Assembly (NCBI GenBank): GCA_026710155.1
Contig: JAPORQ010000036.1
Coordinates: 1-64,000, forward strand
From: Paracoccaceae bacterium
Lineage (GTDB): Bacteria > Pseudomonadota > Alphaproteobacteria > Rhodobacterales > Rhodobacteraceae
Direction of reading: 5' to 3'
DNA length: 64,000 nt
Shown: positions 54,558 to 62,895 of the stretch, piece after piece
Layout of the letters: each line of letters opens with the position of its first letter
Position numbering within the stretch: position 1 is the first letter of the stretch
Program-made: the position numbers and the translations under genes
Notes under the pieces: generated by a model
Seen by the model: the letters and a program-made list of their open reading frames with translations, nothing else
What the model was told of the DNA's origin: nothing
Database searches by the model: none

Positions 54558-55433
54558 ATGAAAAATCCAACCCTCAGAAGGTCAGCCCTCTATATTCCTT
54601 GCCTTAATACAAGGGCCATAAACAAGGCACGGACCCTCCCAACCGATATGCTGTTATTTGATCTTGAGGATTCCATAGCACCGAATTCCAAGGATGAAGC
54701 CAGATTGAAAATAGTTGAGGAACTGAACGAGGGGGGCTTTGGTTCCAGGGAGCAGGTATTGCGTATCAATGGTAAGCAAACACCATTCTGGCATGATGAT
54801 TTAAAGGTATTGAAAAGATGCACCCCGGATGGAGTCCTGATACCCAAGATAAATGATGGTCAAGATGTGGAGACTACTACAGGTGCAGTACTTGAACACA
54901 GCAGGAATAAGGATTTGGGTATTTGGCTTATGATCGAAACCCCTGGATCGATTTCCAATATCAATGATATAGGATTGCAAAAGGAACGACTGGATAATCT
55001 TCAGGGTTTTGTTATTGGTACCAACGATCTTGTAAAGGATTCCGGCTTGATACCCGGGGAAAACAGAAAATATCTTGTTCCATGGCTGATGACGGTCGTG
55101 GCAGCTGCCAAGGCCTATGGACTTGATGTTGTGGATGGAGTGTTCAACAATATTTCAGACCCGGAGGGATTCATCGAGGAAGCCACAAGTGGTCGGGAAA
55201 TGGGAATGAGTGGCAAATCCCTGATCCACCCAAACCAAATCAATCCTGCCAACCAGGTTTTTTCTCCCAGTGAAGAGGAAATCGAAGAGGCACAGAAAAT
55301 TGTCGATGCTTTTTCGACTGAAGAATCCGAAGGCAAGGGAGTCATCGTGGTTGATGGTAAAATGGTTGAAAGATTGCACCTTGAGATGGCACGAAATGTA
55401 TTGATGAAGGCTCAATTTGTAAAACACCTCTAA
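54558..55433 (+). CDS. HpcH/HpaI aldolase/citrate lyase family protein (CitE-like)
   Basis: CoA-ester lyase or thioesterase of the CitE/malyl-CoA lyase group, 291 residues. It has RRSALYIPCLNTRAINKART near the N-terminus, then LLFDLEDSIAP with the metal-binding Asp/Glu. The next motif, GVLIPKIND, is followed by IWLMIETPGSI (Glu metal ligand) and GTNDL. SGKSLIHPNQI near the C-terminus is typical. The substrate could be malyl-CoA, methylmalyl-CoA, citramalyl-CoA or a related ester. It precedes the inositol genes by 116 bp but need not belong with them. Confidence 0.85.
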   Translation: MKNPTLRRSALYIPCLNTRAINKARTLPTDMLLFDLEDSIAPNSKDEARLKIVEELNEGGFGSREQVLRINGKQTPFWHDDLKVLKRCTPDGVLIPKINDGQDVETTTGAVLEHSRNKDLGIWLMIETPGSISNINDIGLQKERLDNLQGFVIGTNDLVKDSGLIPGENRKYLVPWLMTVVAAAKAYGLDVVDGVFNNISDPEGFIEEATSGREMGMSGKSLIHPNQINPANQVFSPSEEEIEEAQKIVDAFSTEESEGKGVIVVDGKMVERLHLEMARNVLMKAQFVKHL

Positions 55434-55549
55434 TCAGTAGCGACATCATCAACTTGGATACAGGTATTGGATAAGGTCAGGTTATTGATTTAAGATTTTA
55501 TTGCATCTTAAAAAATGAAATTACCAAAGTCATGGGGAGAAGATAGAAA

Positions 55550-57400
55550 ATGGAACAAAATACCGTTAGATTGACGGTTGCTCAGGCGATCGTAAGATAT
55601 CTCTGTCATCAGCACACCGAAATTGAAGGGCAGAAAGTTCCTTTGTTTGCAGGGGTGTTTGCCATTTTTGGACATGGTAATGTCACTTGTCTGGGTGAAG
55701 CACTGGAGAATGCAAAGGGCGAACTTCCAACTTGGCGGGGGCAAAATGAACAAGCCATGACCCTTGCAGCCATTGCCTATGCCAAAACCAAAAAGCGCAA
55801 ACAGTTGATGATAGCCACAAGTTCCATTGGTCCAGGCGCCACGAATATGGTAACTGCAGCTGCAGTGGCCCATGCAAACAGATTGCCGGTGTTAATACTG
55901 TCTGGAGATGTTTTTGACAATCGAAGACCAGATCCCGTTTTACAGCAAGTCGAAAATTTTTATGCTCCAACCATATCGGTCAATGATTCTTTCAAACCTG
56001 TAACCAGGTATTGGGATAGAATCACCCATCCAGAACAGATCATTTCCTCTTTCCCTCAGGCAATTGCGACCATGCTTGATCCATCTGATTGTGGACCGGC
56101 ATTTATCGGGCTTTGTCAGGATACCCAGGAACTAGCCTTTGATTACCCTGTGGAATTTTTCAGGGACGTTATACACAAAATACCACGGCCAAGGCCAGAT
56201 AAAAAAAGTATATCGCAAGCGGTTGAACTGATCAGGAAATCAAAAAAACCCATTCTCATTGCAGGAGGGGGTGTCAAATATTCAGGAGCCGAGGCTGAGC
56301 TGGAAGCCTTGGCAAGAAACAGGGGCGTGCCGATAGCTGAAACTATTGCAGGCAAGGGTACTTTTACGCATGATGATCCAACCCATATTGGCCCCATTGG
56401 TGTCATCGGTTCAAGTTCAGCCAACAATGTCGCATCCGAAGCTGACCTTGTGATTGCAGTTGGCACCCGATTACAGGATTTTACCACAGGCTCTTGGACC
56501 GTTTTCAATAGAACAACTCGATTCCTGAGCATAAATACTGCCAGATGGGATGCCAATAAACATCAGGCACTGCCAGTCATTGGTGATGCCCGGGAAGCTT
56601 TGGTTGAGATAGAATCCTCCCTTGGTGACTGGCAGTCACAGGAAGGATGGTTATCAGGAAGCAAACAGGAGTTCTCAGATTGGAATGATCTTTTGGACAA
56701 ATTGCAAAAACCAACCAATACACCTATTCCCACATATGCCCAGGTTGTAGGTATGGTCAACAATTTTGCCGGAGAAAATGATCGAATGGTAACAGCCGCC
56801 GGGGGCTTGCCTGGTGAAGTATCCAAGGGATGGCGTGTGAAGTCACCAAATACCTTTGATTGTGAATTTGGTTATTCATGCATGGGTTATGAAGTTGCAG
56901 GTGGCTGGGGTACGGCCATGGCACTTGAAGGAGATGCACTCCCCATCGTAATGGTGGGTGATGGTTCCTACCTGATGATGAATTCGGATATATATTCATC
57001 AGTTTTGACCGGTCATAAAATGATTGTGGTTGTTTGTGACAATGGTGGATTTGCAGTTATCAACAGGCTTCAGAACTACAAAGGTGGAAAATCATTCAAT
57101 AACCAGATTGAGGATTGCAAGGTGGTGGAACCCTTTTATGTGGATTTCGCCAAACATGCTGAATCCATGGGAGCACTTGCCCGAACGGTGAATGGGCTTG
57201 GCGAATTGCAAAATGCCCTCGATTGGGCAAGAACGACAGACCGAACGACTGTAATTTGCATCAAGACCGATGCCCACCAATGGACACCTGGAGACGCTCA
57301 CTGGGATCTGGGAGTACCAGAGGTAAGTGACAGTCCTGATGTCCAAGCGGCTCGGCAAGAGCAGGAAAACATCAGAAGCAAGCAAAGAATTGGAGTCTGA
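55550..57400 (+). CDS. iolD: 3D-(3,5/4)-trihydroxycyclohexane-1,2-dione hydrolase
   Basis: Thiamine diphosphate enzyme that opens the inositol-derived ring to 5-deoxyglucuronate. It has 616 residues with the acetolactate synthase-like fold. The N-terminal TPP domain contains FAIFGHGNVTCLGEAL and GQNEQAMTLAA (catalytic Glu). The C-terminal cofactor motif is VGDGSYLMMNSDIYSSVLTG then DNGGFAVINRLQ. Length and motif detail match IolD. iolE follows after 2 bases. The substrate order fits iolE then iolD then iolB. Confidence 0.95.
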   Translation: MEQNTVRLTVAQAIVRYLCHQHTEIEGQKVPLFAGVFAIFGHGNVTCLGEALENAKGELPTWRGQNEQAMTLAAIAYAKTKKRKQLMIATSSIGPGATNMVTAAAVAHANRLPVLILSGDVFDNRRPDPVLQQVENFYAPTISVNDSFKPVTRYWDRITHPEQIISSFPQAIATMLDPSDCGPAFIGLCQDTQELAFDYPVEFFRDVIHKIPRPRPDKKSISQAVELIRKSKKPILIAGGGVKYSGAEAELEALARNRGVPIAETIAGKGTFTHDDPTHIGPIGVIGSSSANNVASEADLVIAVGTRLQDFTTGSWTVFNRTTRFLSINTARWDANKHQALPVIGDAREALVEIESSLGDWQSQEGWLSGSKQEFSDWNDLLDKLQKPTNTPIPTYAQVVGMVNNFAGENDRMVTAAGGLPGEVSKGWRVKSPNTFDCEFGYSCMGYEVAGGWGTAMALEGDALPIVMVGDGSYLMMNSDIYSSVLTGHKMIVVVCDNGGFAVINRLQNYKGGKSFNNQIEDCKVVEPFYVDFAKHAESMGALARTVNGLGELQNALDWARTTDRTTVICIKTDAHQWTPGDAHWDLGVPEVSDSPDVQAARQEQENIRSKQRIGV

Positions 57401-57402
57401 CC

Positions 57403-58320
57403 GTGTTTGCCCGATTGGGGATAGCTCCCATTGCCTGGTCAAATGATGACCTGCCGGAATTGGGGGGTGATACACCTTTGGAAACCTGCTTGAATGATGC
57501 CTCGAATGCTGGGTTTACGGGTGTCGAAACAGGTGGCAAGTTTCCTTCAACCAGTGAGGAATTGGGACCGATTCTTGATCAATATGACCTTGATCTTTGT
57601 GGAGGATGGTATTCAGGAACGCTTCTGGTTAAGGACTTGAGCGAAGAGAAAGAAAAAGTTGCCGCACAGTTGAAACTGTTCAAGGATTTAAACGCTCCCT
57701 GCCTGGTTTATGGTGAAACTGCTCATACAATCCAAAATATCAAATCAGTATCCCTTGCCCAAAAAATCAAACTTGATGAAAATCAAATTCGAGACTATGG
57801 CAGAAAATTGACGATCTTTTGCGAATGGTGCCAGGAAGAGGGTATGCCGATGGCTTTCCATCATCATATGGGAACGGTCATTGAAACACAGAACGAATTG
57901 AGCATGTTGATGAATTATACGGGTGAAGCAGTCGAATTATTGTTTGATCCCGGGCATATGGCTTTTGCTGGCGGAGATGTTTTTGAAGTCATTGAAAATC
58001 ATGCTGAAAGAATCCAGCATGTTCACACCAAGGATGTGAGAAAAAACGTCCTTGACACAATTGATTGGACAAGGGACAGTTTTTTGGATGCTGTTTTGAA
58101 AGGGGTCTTTACCGTACCAGGTGATGGATCCTTGGATTTTGGTGAAATTATACATCGGCTTGCCAATACTGGTTATGAGGGTTGGTTAGTTGTCGAGGCC
58201 GAACAGGATCCAATCAAGGCTCCTCCATATGAATATGCACAAATAGGTTATGAAACACTCAAACCGATTATCTTGAAAGAAGGATACAAACTGATTGGAA
58301 GGAATGATGAACAGGCTTAA
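57403..58320 (+). CDS. iolE: Inosose dehydratase (2-keto-myo-inositol dehydratase)
   Basis: Metal-dependent TIM-barrel enzyme that dehydrates scyllo-inosose. The 305-residue product has LGIAPIAWSNDDLPELGG at the N-terminus, the family motif FHHHMGTVIETQNEL in the middle, LLFDPGHMAFAGGD and HVHTKDVR. The C-terminal GWLVVEAEQDP provides the last metal-site Glu. The start is GTG 57403, directly after the iolD stop. It overlaps the start of the SDR gene that follows. Confidence 0.94.
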   Translation: MFARLGIAPIAWSNDDLPELGGDTPLETCLNDASNAGFTGVETGGKFPSTSEELGPILDQYDLDLCGGWYSGTLLVKDLSEEKEKVAAQLKLFKDLNAPCLVYGETAHTIQNIKSVSLAQKIKLDENQIRDYGRKLTIFCEWCQEEGMPMAFHHHMGTVIETQNELSMLMNYTGEAVELLFDPGHMAFAGGDVFEVIENHAERIQHVHTKDVRKNVLDTIDWTRDSFLDAVLKGVFTVPGDGSLDFGEIIHRLANTGYEGWLVVEAEQDPIKAPPYEYAQIGYETLKPIILKEGYKLIGRNDEQA

Positions 58321-59119
58321 AGGCAAAATTGCAATTGTAACAGGTGGTACACAAGGTCTTGGCAAAGCCATTGCTCAAAGGTTTGCCGAAAGTGGTGTGG
58401 CTGGGCTGGTTACGTGCGGCAGGCGAGAGAATCAGGGCCTGCAAGTGGCACAGGAAATCACAGGACAGACGGGGGTACCAGCCAAATTTATCAAGGGGGA
58501 TCTGGGATGCGTTAAGGATTGTCGCAACATTGTCAAATTTGCCAAACGGGAGTTCGATAGAGTTGATATTCTGGTAAATGCCGCAGCCATTACCGATCGG
58601 GGGAATTTGCTGGATACTTCACCGGAATTATTTGACCAGATGTTTGCCGTGAATGTCCGGGGGCCATTTTTCCTGATGCAGGAAACCGTCAAGCTCATGA
58701 TTCGGCAGGGAATCAAAGGAGCGATTGTCAATATCGGATCAATGTCAGCCCATGCCGGTCAGCCGTTTATAATTGCCTACTGTTCCTCAAAGGGTGCACT
58801 TGCCACACTGACCAGAAATGCTGCCTATTCACTGCTTCACAATCAAATCAGGGTCAACCAGTTGAATATCGGCTGGATGTCTTCTGATGGCGAAGATGTC
58901 ATCCAGCGCAAATATCATGGTGCTGATGACGGTTGGCTCGAAGAAGCCTCGAAGAAATTACCGGTTGGGCGGTTAATTGATCCAAAGGAGGTTGCCCGGG
59001 CAGTTTCCTTCATGGTATCTGATGATGCTGGTTTAATGACCGGGTCAGTTATTAATTATGATCAATCCATTTGGGGTGCTTACGATTCACCTCAGAGTGC
59101 CGGGAAACCGCTTGCTTGA
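58307..59119 (+). CDS. SDR family oxidoreductase in the inositol cluster
   Basis: Short-chain dehydrogenase of 270 residues. TGGTQGLG (cofactor) is near residue 12, NAAA near residue 91 and the catalytic Tyr/Lys are in AYCSSKGA near residue 160. ATG 58307 sits just inside the 3' end of iolE; 58304 is also possible. Position in the cluster suggests an inositol, inosose or rare polyol dehydrogenase role, perhaps substituting for the missing iolG, but this is inference only. Confidence 0.85.
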   Translation: MNRLKGKIAIVTGGTQGLGKAIAQRFAESGVAGLVTCGRRENQGLQVAQEITGQTGVPAKFIKGDLGCVKDCRNIVKFAKREFDRVDILVNAAAITDRGNLLDTSPELFDQMFAVNVRGPFFLMQETVKLMIRQGIKGAIVNIGSMSAHAGQPFIIAYCSSKGALATLTRNAAYSLLHNQIRVNQLNIGWMSSDGEDVIQRKYHGADDGWLEEASKKLPVGRLIDPKEVARAVSFMVSDDAGLMTGSVINYDQSIWGAYDSPQSAGKPLA

Positions 59120-59302
59120 ATTTGAATGCGAACTGGGGAAATTTGGTTTTATTGTTGCAGAATATCCGATATTCACAATGGATGCTTCTTTTTCAAGCCT
59201 CCAAACCTATTGCGAAAAAAGGATTAATAATTTATAAAGTTCTCCACTAATTTGAAGTTTGGTCATCAAGATTGAACTTGTAATTTATTATTTGGAGGAG
59301 AA

Positions 59303-60214
59303 ATGAAGAGAATTACTCTATGGTTTGCAGTTTTGATGCTTTTTGCAGGTTCTGCAATGGCAGAAAAGTACATTATGGTCACCCATACCCAGGGAACAGA
59401 TCCATTTTGGCCTGTCGTGGAAAAAGGTGGAAGAGATGCCGCTGAGGCATTGGGCGTAGAATTTGAATATCGCTTTGCCCCAAGTGGGGACATGGCTGAT
59501 ATGGCCAAGTTGATCGAATCTGCTGTTGCAACAAATCCGGATGGTTTGGTTGTTTCCCTGCCAGACCCGGCCGCTTTGGGCAATGCCATCAGGGCCGCAG
59601 TAGATGCTGGTATTCCAGTTGTAACAATCAATTCAGGATTGGAATCATACAAGGATGTGGGTGCAATCATGCATGTTGGACAGCCTGAAAGACTTGCTGG
59701 TGAAAAGGCTGGTGAGCGAGCCATGGCCGAAGGTGCAACCAACGGTCTTTGTCTTAATCAGGAGGCATTCAATACTGCTCTGGTAGACCGTTGTTCAGGT
59801 TATTTTGATGCCATGGGCAAGGAACTGAACATGATTGATGTTTCAAATGACGTGGCACAAATCAAAACTAGAACCGCTGCTGCATTACAGGCAGATCCAT
59901 CTATTGATGCTCTTTTGGCTGTCGGACCGCATGTATGTGAAGCCGCCGCCGAAGCAGTGGATGAGGTTGGAGCAGAAGTTCACCTATCCTGTTTTGACAT
60001 GACACCTGGTGTCATAAATCTCATCAAGGATGGCAAGGCTGCTTATACCATTGATCAGCAACAGAGACTGCAGGGGTACATACCGATTGTTGTTCTGCAT
60101 CTTTACAATACAAACGCAGGAATGTTGCCTGGCAACAATATCCCATCCGGACCGGGTTTTGTTGATGCTTCCAATGCAGCAGCAGTCGAAGCCCAGGCTG
60201 GCGTAAACAGATAA
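59303..60214 (+). CDS. Sugar ABC transporter substrate-binding protein (inositol-type)
   Basis: Periplasmic binding protein of 303 residues, peripla_BP_4/LacI-like. The signal peptide ends at SAMA-EK. The mature N-terminus YIMVTHTQGTDPFWPVVEKG is typical of the ribose/inositol group. IESAVATNPDGLVVSLPDP and CFDMTPGVINLI form further sugar-site regions. A strong SD, GGAGGAG, precedes ATG 59303. It is first in an importer operon right after iolDE, so myo-inositol is the likely ligand. Confidence 0.87.
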   Translation: MKRITLWFAVLMLFAGSAMAEKYIMVTHTQGTDPFWPVVEKGGRDAAEALGVEFEYRFAPSGDMADMAKLIESAVATNPDGLVVSLPDPAALGNAIRAAVDAGIPVVTINSGLESYKDVGAIMHVGQPERLAGEKAGERAMAEGATNGLCLNQEAFNTALVDRCSGYFDAMGKELNMIDVSNDVAQIKTRTAAALQADPSIDALLAVGPHVCEAAAEAVDEVGAEVHLSCFDMTPGVINLIKDGKAAYTIDQQQRLQGYIPIVVLHLYNTNAGMLPGNNIPSGPGFVDASNAAAVEAQAGVNR

Positions 60215-60247
60215 GTACATCCATACTTCATCAAACAAAATCTGAGG

Positions 60248-60270
60248 AAAGGGACTTGTTCCCTTTTCTT
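60248..60270 (+). promoter_or_regulatory. Intercistronic hairpin after the binding-protein gene
   Basis: AAAGGGA (60248-60254), loop CTTGT, TCCCTTT (60260-60266), then TCTT. A stem like this between binding-protein and permease genes commonly acts as a leaky terminator or 3' stabiliser, which raises the amount of binding protein relative to the membrane parts. Confidence 0.5.
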
Positions 60271-60320
60271 GTCTTGTAAGAAATTGCCTTCGAGGGCTCA
60301 ATGATTGTAAGAGCAAAGTG

Positions 60321-61439
60321 ATGCAAGCAGAAAGAAAAGAATCGGACAGACAGGTCAGTCAGGGTTCATTCAGAAGGTTTATTCGAAGACCGGAAATCGG
60401 CGCCTTCTCTGGAATGGTGGTTATCCTGCTTTTATTGGCCATCGTTGCCGGCGATGTGGTTTTCAACCCCTTGGGTATCAAAAACAACCTGTCGATTATT
60501 TCCCAGCTCGGAATAATTGCCATAGGCGCATGCCTACTCATGATCGCGGGGGAATTTGACCTTTCAATTGGTTCCATGATCGGTTTTGCGGGAATGTCAA
60601 TGGCCATGATGCTGAAATGGGGATTGCCGTTTGGATTGGGGGAAGCAAGTCCATTCATGGCCTTTACGCTTACCTTGTGCATGACTCTATTTATTGGCTG
60701 GTTGATTGGCAATATCGTTGTTCGCTCGGGGTTGTCATCCTTTATTGTAACCCTGGCATTTCTATTTATCCTACGCGGTCTTACAGAGGTAAGTTTCCGG
60801 GAATTCAATGACGGTTCAACCCAGATATCCGGATTGCCTGATTTCAAGGAGACCGATTTCTTTGCCTACCTGTTCGGGGGTGAAACCTTCAAATGGGTAT
60901 TTACCCTGCTTTACGAAATGGGATTCAACCTTAACCGCCTCGGCAACCAGTGGGTTATAGGTTTGGATGCAAAAGTTGCTTGGTGGATATGCATTGCCAT
61001 AATCACCTATGTGGTTCTTTCCCGAACACAGCTTGGCAACTGGATTTATGCTACCGGAGACAACAAGGAAAGCGCCCGTGCCAATGGTGTCCCTGTGAAT
61101 CAGGTAAAGATCGGCCTGTTCATGTTCACAGCCTTTTGCGCAACCATTTTCGCAGCCTGCCAGGTCTTTGATACCAACACGGCTGACGCTGCCAAGGGTA
61201 ACCTTAAGGAACTTGAAGCGATTGCTGCTGCGGTTGTTGGCGGTACCGTAATGACTGGTGGATTTGGTTCCATCGTTGGAGTCATATTCGGGGCGGTGAT
61301 TTTTGGTTTGGTTCAAAACTCCGTGTTCTACATTTCCTGGATTGACGGTTCATATTATCGGGTATTTCTGGGTACGGTGCTGTTGATTGCCGCCTTTGCC
61401 AATGAAAACATCCGTAAACGGATAACAGGAGGTATTTGA
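60321..61439 (+). CDS. Sugar ABC transporter permease (inositol-type)
   Basis: RbsC/FrcC-type permease of about 372 residues with roughly ten membrane segments. LLMIAGEFDLSIGSMIGFAG near residue 75 is the family hallmark, and ATGDNKESARANGVPVNQVK the cytoplasmic coupling loop. GNLKELEAIAAAVVGGTVMTGG precedes the last segments. ATG 60321 or GTG 60318 can start it. It pairs with the single-domain ATPase that follows after one base. Confidence 0.88.
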   Translation: MQAERKESDRQVSQGSFRRFIRRPEIGAFSGMVVILLLLAIVAGDVVFNPLGIKNNLSIISQLGIIAIGACLLMIAGEFDLSIGSMIGFAGMSMAMMLKWGLPFGLGEASPFMAFTLTLCMTLFIGWLIGNIVVRSGLSSFIVTLAFLFILRGLTEVSFREFNDGSTQISGLPDFKETDFFAYLFGGETFKWVFTLLYEMGFNLNRLGNQWVIGLDAKVAWWICIAIITYVVLSRTQLGNWIYATGDNKESARANGVPVNQVKIGLFMFTAFCATIFAACQVFDTNTADAAKGNLKELEAIAAAVVGGTVMTGGFGSIVGVIFGAVIFGLVQNSVFYISWIDGSYYRVFLGTVLLIAAFANENIRKRITGGI

Positions 61440-61440
61440 C

Positions 61441-61485
61441 ATGGCCAAGACAGCTATGGCCAAGACAGCTATGGCCAAGACAGCT
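61441..61485 (+). repeat. Triple 15-bp repeat covering the start codon
   Basis: ATGGCCAAGACAGCT is repeated three times without change at the beginning of the ATPase gene. Slippage would add or remove five residues and move the start codon relative to the upstream stop, without altering frame. Confidence 0.85.
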
Positions 61486-62262
61486 GCAGAACCGTTGGTC
61501 AAACTCCGGGGCATCATCAAGAAATTCGGCCCCTTTGTAGCCCTGAACGGGGTTGACATGGATATTTATCCAGGCGAAGTGCATGCACTTCTTGGTGACA
61601 ATGGTGCCGGCAAATCAACCCTCATCAAAATCCTGTCAGGTGTGCATCAACCGAGTGCCGGTGAAATCATGGTCGATGGAAACCCGATTGTCTTCCGATC
61701 TCCCAGGGATGCATCGGCAGCAGGGATTGGAACGGTTTATCAGGATCTGGCCCTGAACCAGTTGATGTCAGTATCCCGCAATTTTTTCATGGGGCGGGAG
61801 ATTTTCAAGGGTCCCGCACCCTTTGGCATGATGAAATTGAAGGAAATGGATATCATAACCCATGATGAAATGATCAAGATTGGAATTGACATTTCCGATC
61901 CCCACCAGGCCGTGGGGACCATGTCGGGAGGTCAGCGGCAGACCTTGGCGATTGCCCGGGCCATTTATTTTGGTGCCAAAATCCTTATTCTGGACGAACC
62001 TACCTCGGCCCTGGGTCAAAAACAGCAGATGGAAGTTCTGAAAACAATCAAGCGGGTCAGGGCCCTCGGAAATATAGCCATTATTTTCATAACCCATAAT
62101 GAAATCCATTCCAAACTCATTGCCGATCGCTATACTTTCCTTTCGCTAGGCGAGGTAATAGGTTCAGGCACCAGGGAGAGTCTGGACGGTGATGACATTC
62201 GAAGGTTGATGGCCGGAGGAGCTGAAATGGCTGACCTGGAAATGGAATTGGGAAAGATATAG
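61441..62262 (+). CDS. Sugar ABC transporter ATP-binding protein (FrcA-type, single domain)
   Basis: ABC ATPase of 273 residues with one nucleotide-binding domain, as in FrcA, rather than the duplicated RbsA form. Walker A is GDNGAGKST, the signature is MSGGQRQTL and Walker B is ILILDEPTSAL. The first 15 codons are three exact copies of a 15-base unit (61441-61485), each starting with ATG and encoding MAKTA. Translation could start at any of the three, so the true N-terminus is uncertain. It completes the putative inositol importer. Confidence 0.88.
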   Translation: MAKTAMAKTAMAKTAAEPLVKLRGIIKKFGPFVALNGVDMDIYPGEVHALLGDNGAGKSTLIKILSGVHQPSAGEIMVDGNPIVFRSPRDASAAGIGTVYQDLALNQLMSVSRNFFMGREIFKGPAPFGMMKLKEMDIITHDEMIKIGIDISDPHQAVGTMSGGQRQTLAIARAIYFGAKILILDEPTSALGQKQQMEVLKTIKRVRALGNIAIIFITHNEIHSKLIADRYTFLSLGEVIGSGTRESLDGDDIRRLMAGGAEMADLEMELGKI

Positions 62263-62317
62263 CCCCGTTTTTTCAATACTGAAAATGCCAAATCCTTTGT
62301 AAGGTATTGACTTTGGT

Positions 62318-62345
62318 TTCTCCTAATCAGGATGGAGTTTTTTTT
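62318..62345 (+). terminator. Probable terminator of the importer operon
   Basis: CTCC (62320-62323) and GGAG (62334-62337) can pair, followed by eight T (62338-62345). The stem is only 4 bp, so the T run is the main evidence. It lies about 60 bp after the ATPase stop. Confidence 0.35.
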
Positions 62346-62895
62346 ATTGGCTGATTTAATCTTCGTGGAGAATCATCCTTTGAAAGGAGTTTATACCTAG
62401 TCGGTCAAACCGACTGCCAACACGCCACAATTTTCAACGCCTGCAACGGGCTACCCGATTGTACAAAAGAAAGCGATATCCTGTGTGAAGCCTTCCAGAG
62501 GTTTGCTCTTGGTGCAGATGCAATCAAGATGGCCTGTCATGGGACATCTGGGACTGGTTCCCCACAAATTAATCTGCAAGTGTGGATTATGTGCTGTGGA
62601 TAAAACTGGTATGGAAGCATATGGTTTCGAGAAATTCAAAAGGCTGGAAGATGCCTGAGATGCTTCCGGGAAAACACTGAGACATGTCGGTGTTATCGGC
62701 AATTTCAGATGATGAATTTTCTGGTTTTCTGGATTTGATGAATAAAAGTTGATTCAGGATTTCCATATTCTTATGCAGAATTTTATATATATCAGGTAAA
62801 CCAATAGGTTATAATTCGGTTTTGAATTCGTGAAGGTATCAGTTTACAGGTATTCAAACTTTAGGCTAATGTATATCAATTCAAGGTAGTCCAAT
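62346..62895. other. Gene-free spacer (550 bp) before the FAD oxidase gene
   Basis: No intact gene. The stretch 62430-62580 reads in one plus frame as KESDILCEAFQRFALGADAI and onward, which looks coding-like, but stops and frame changes follow. It could be a decayed gene fragment; I cannot assign a family. Confidence 0.35.
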
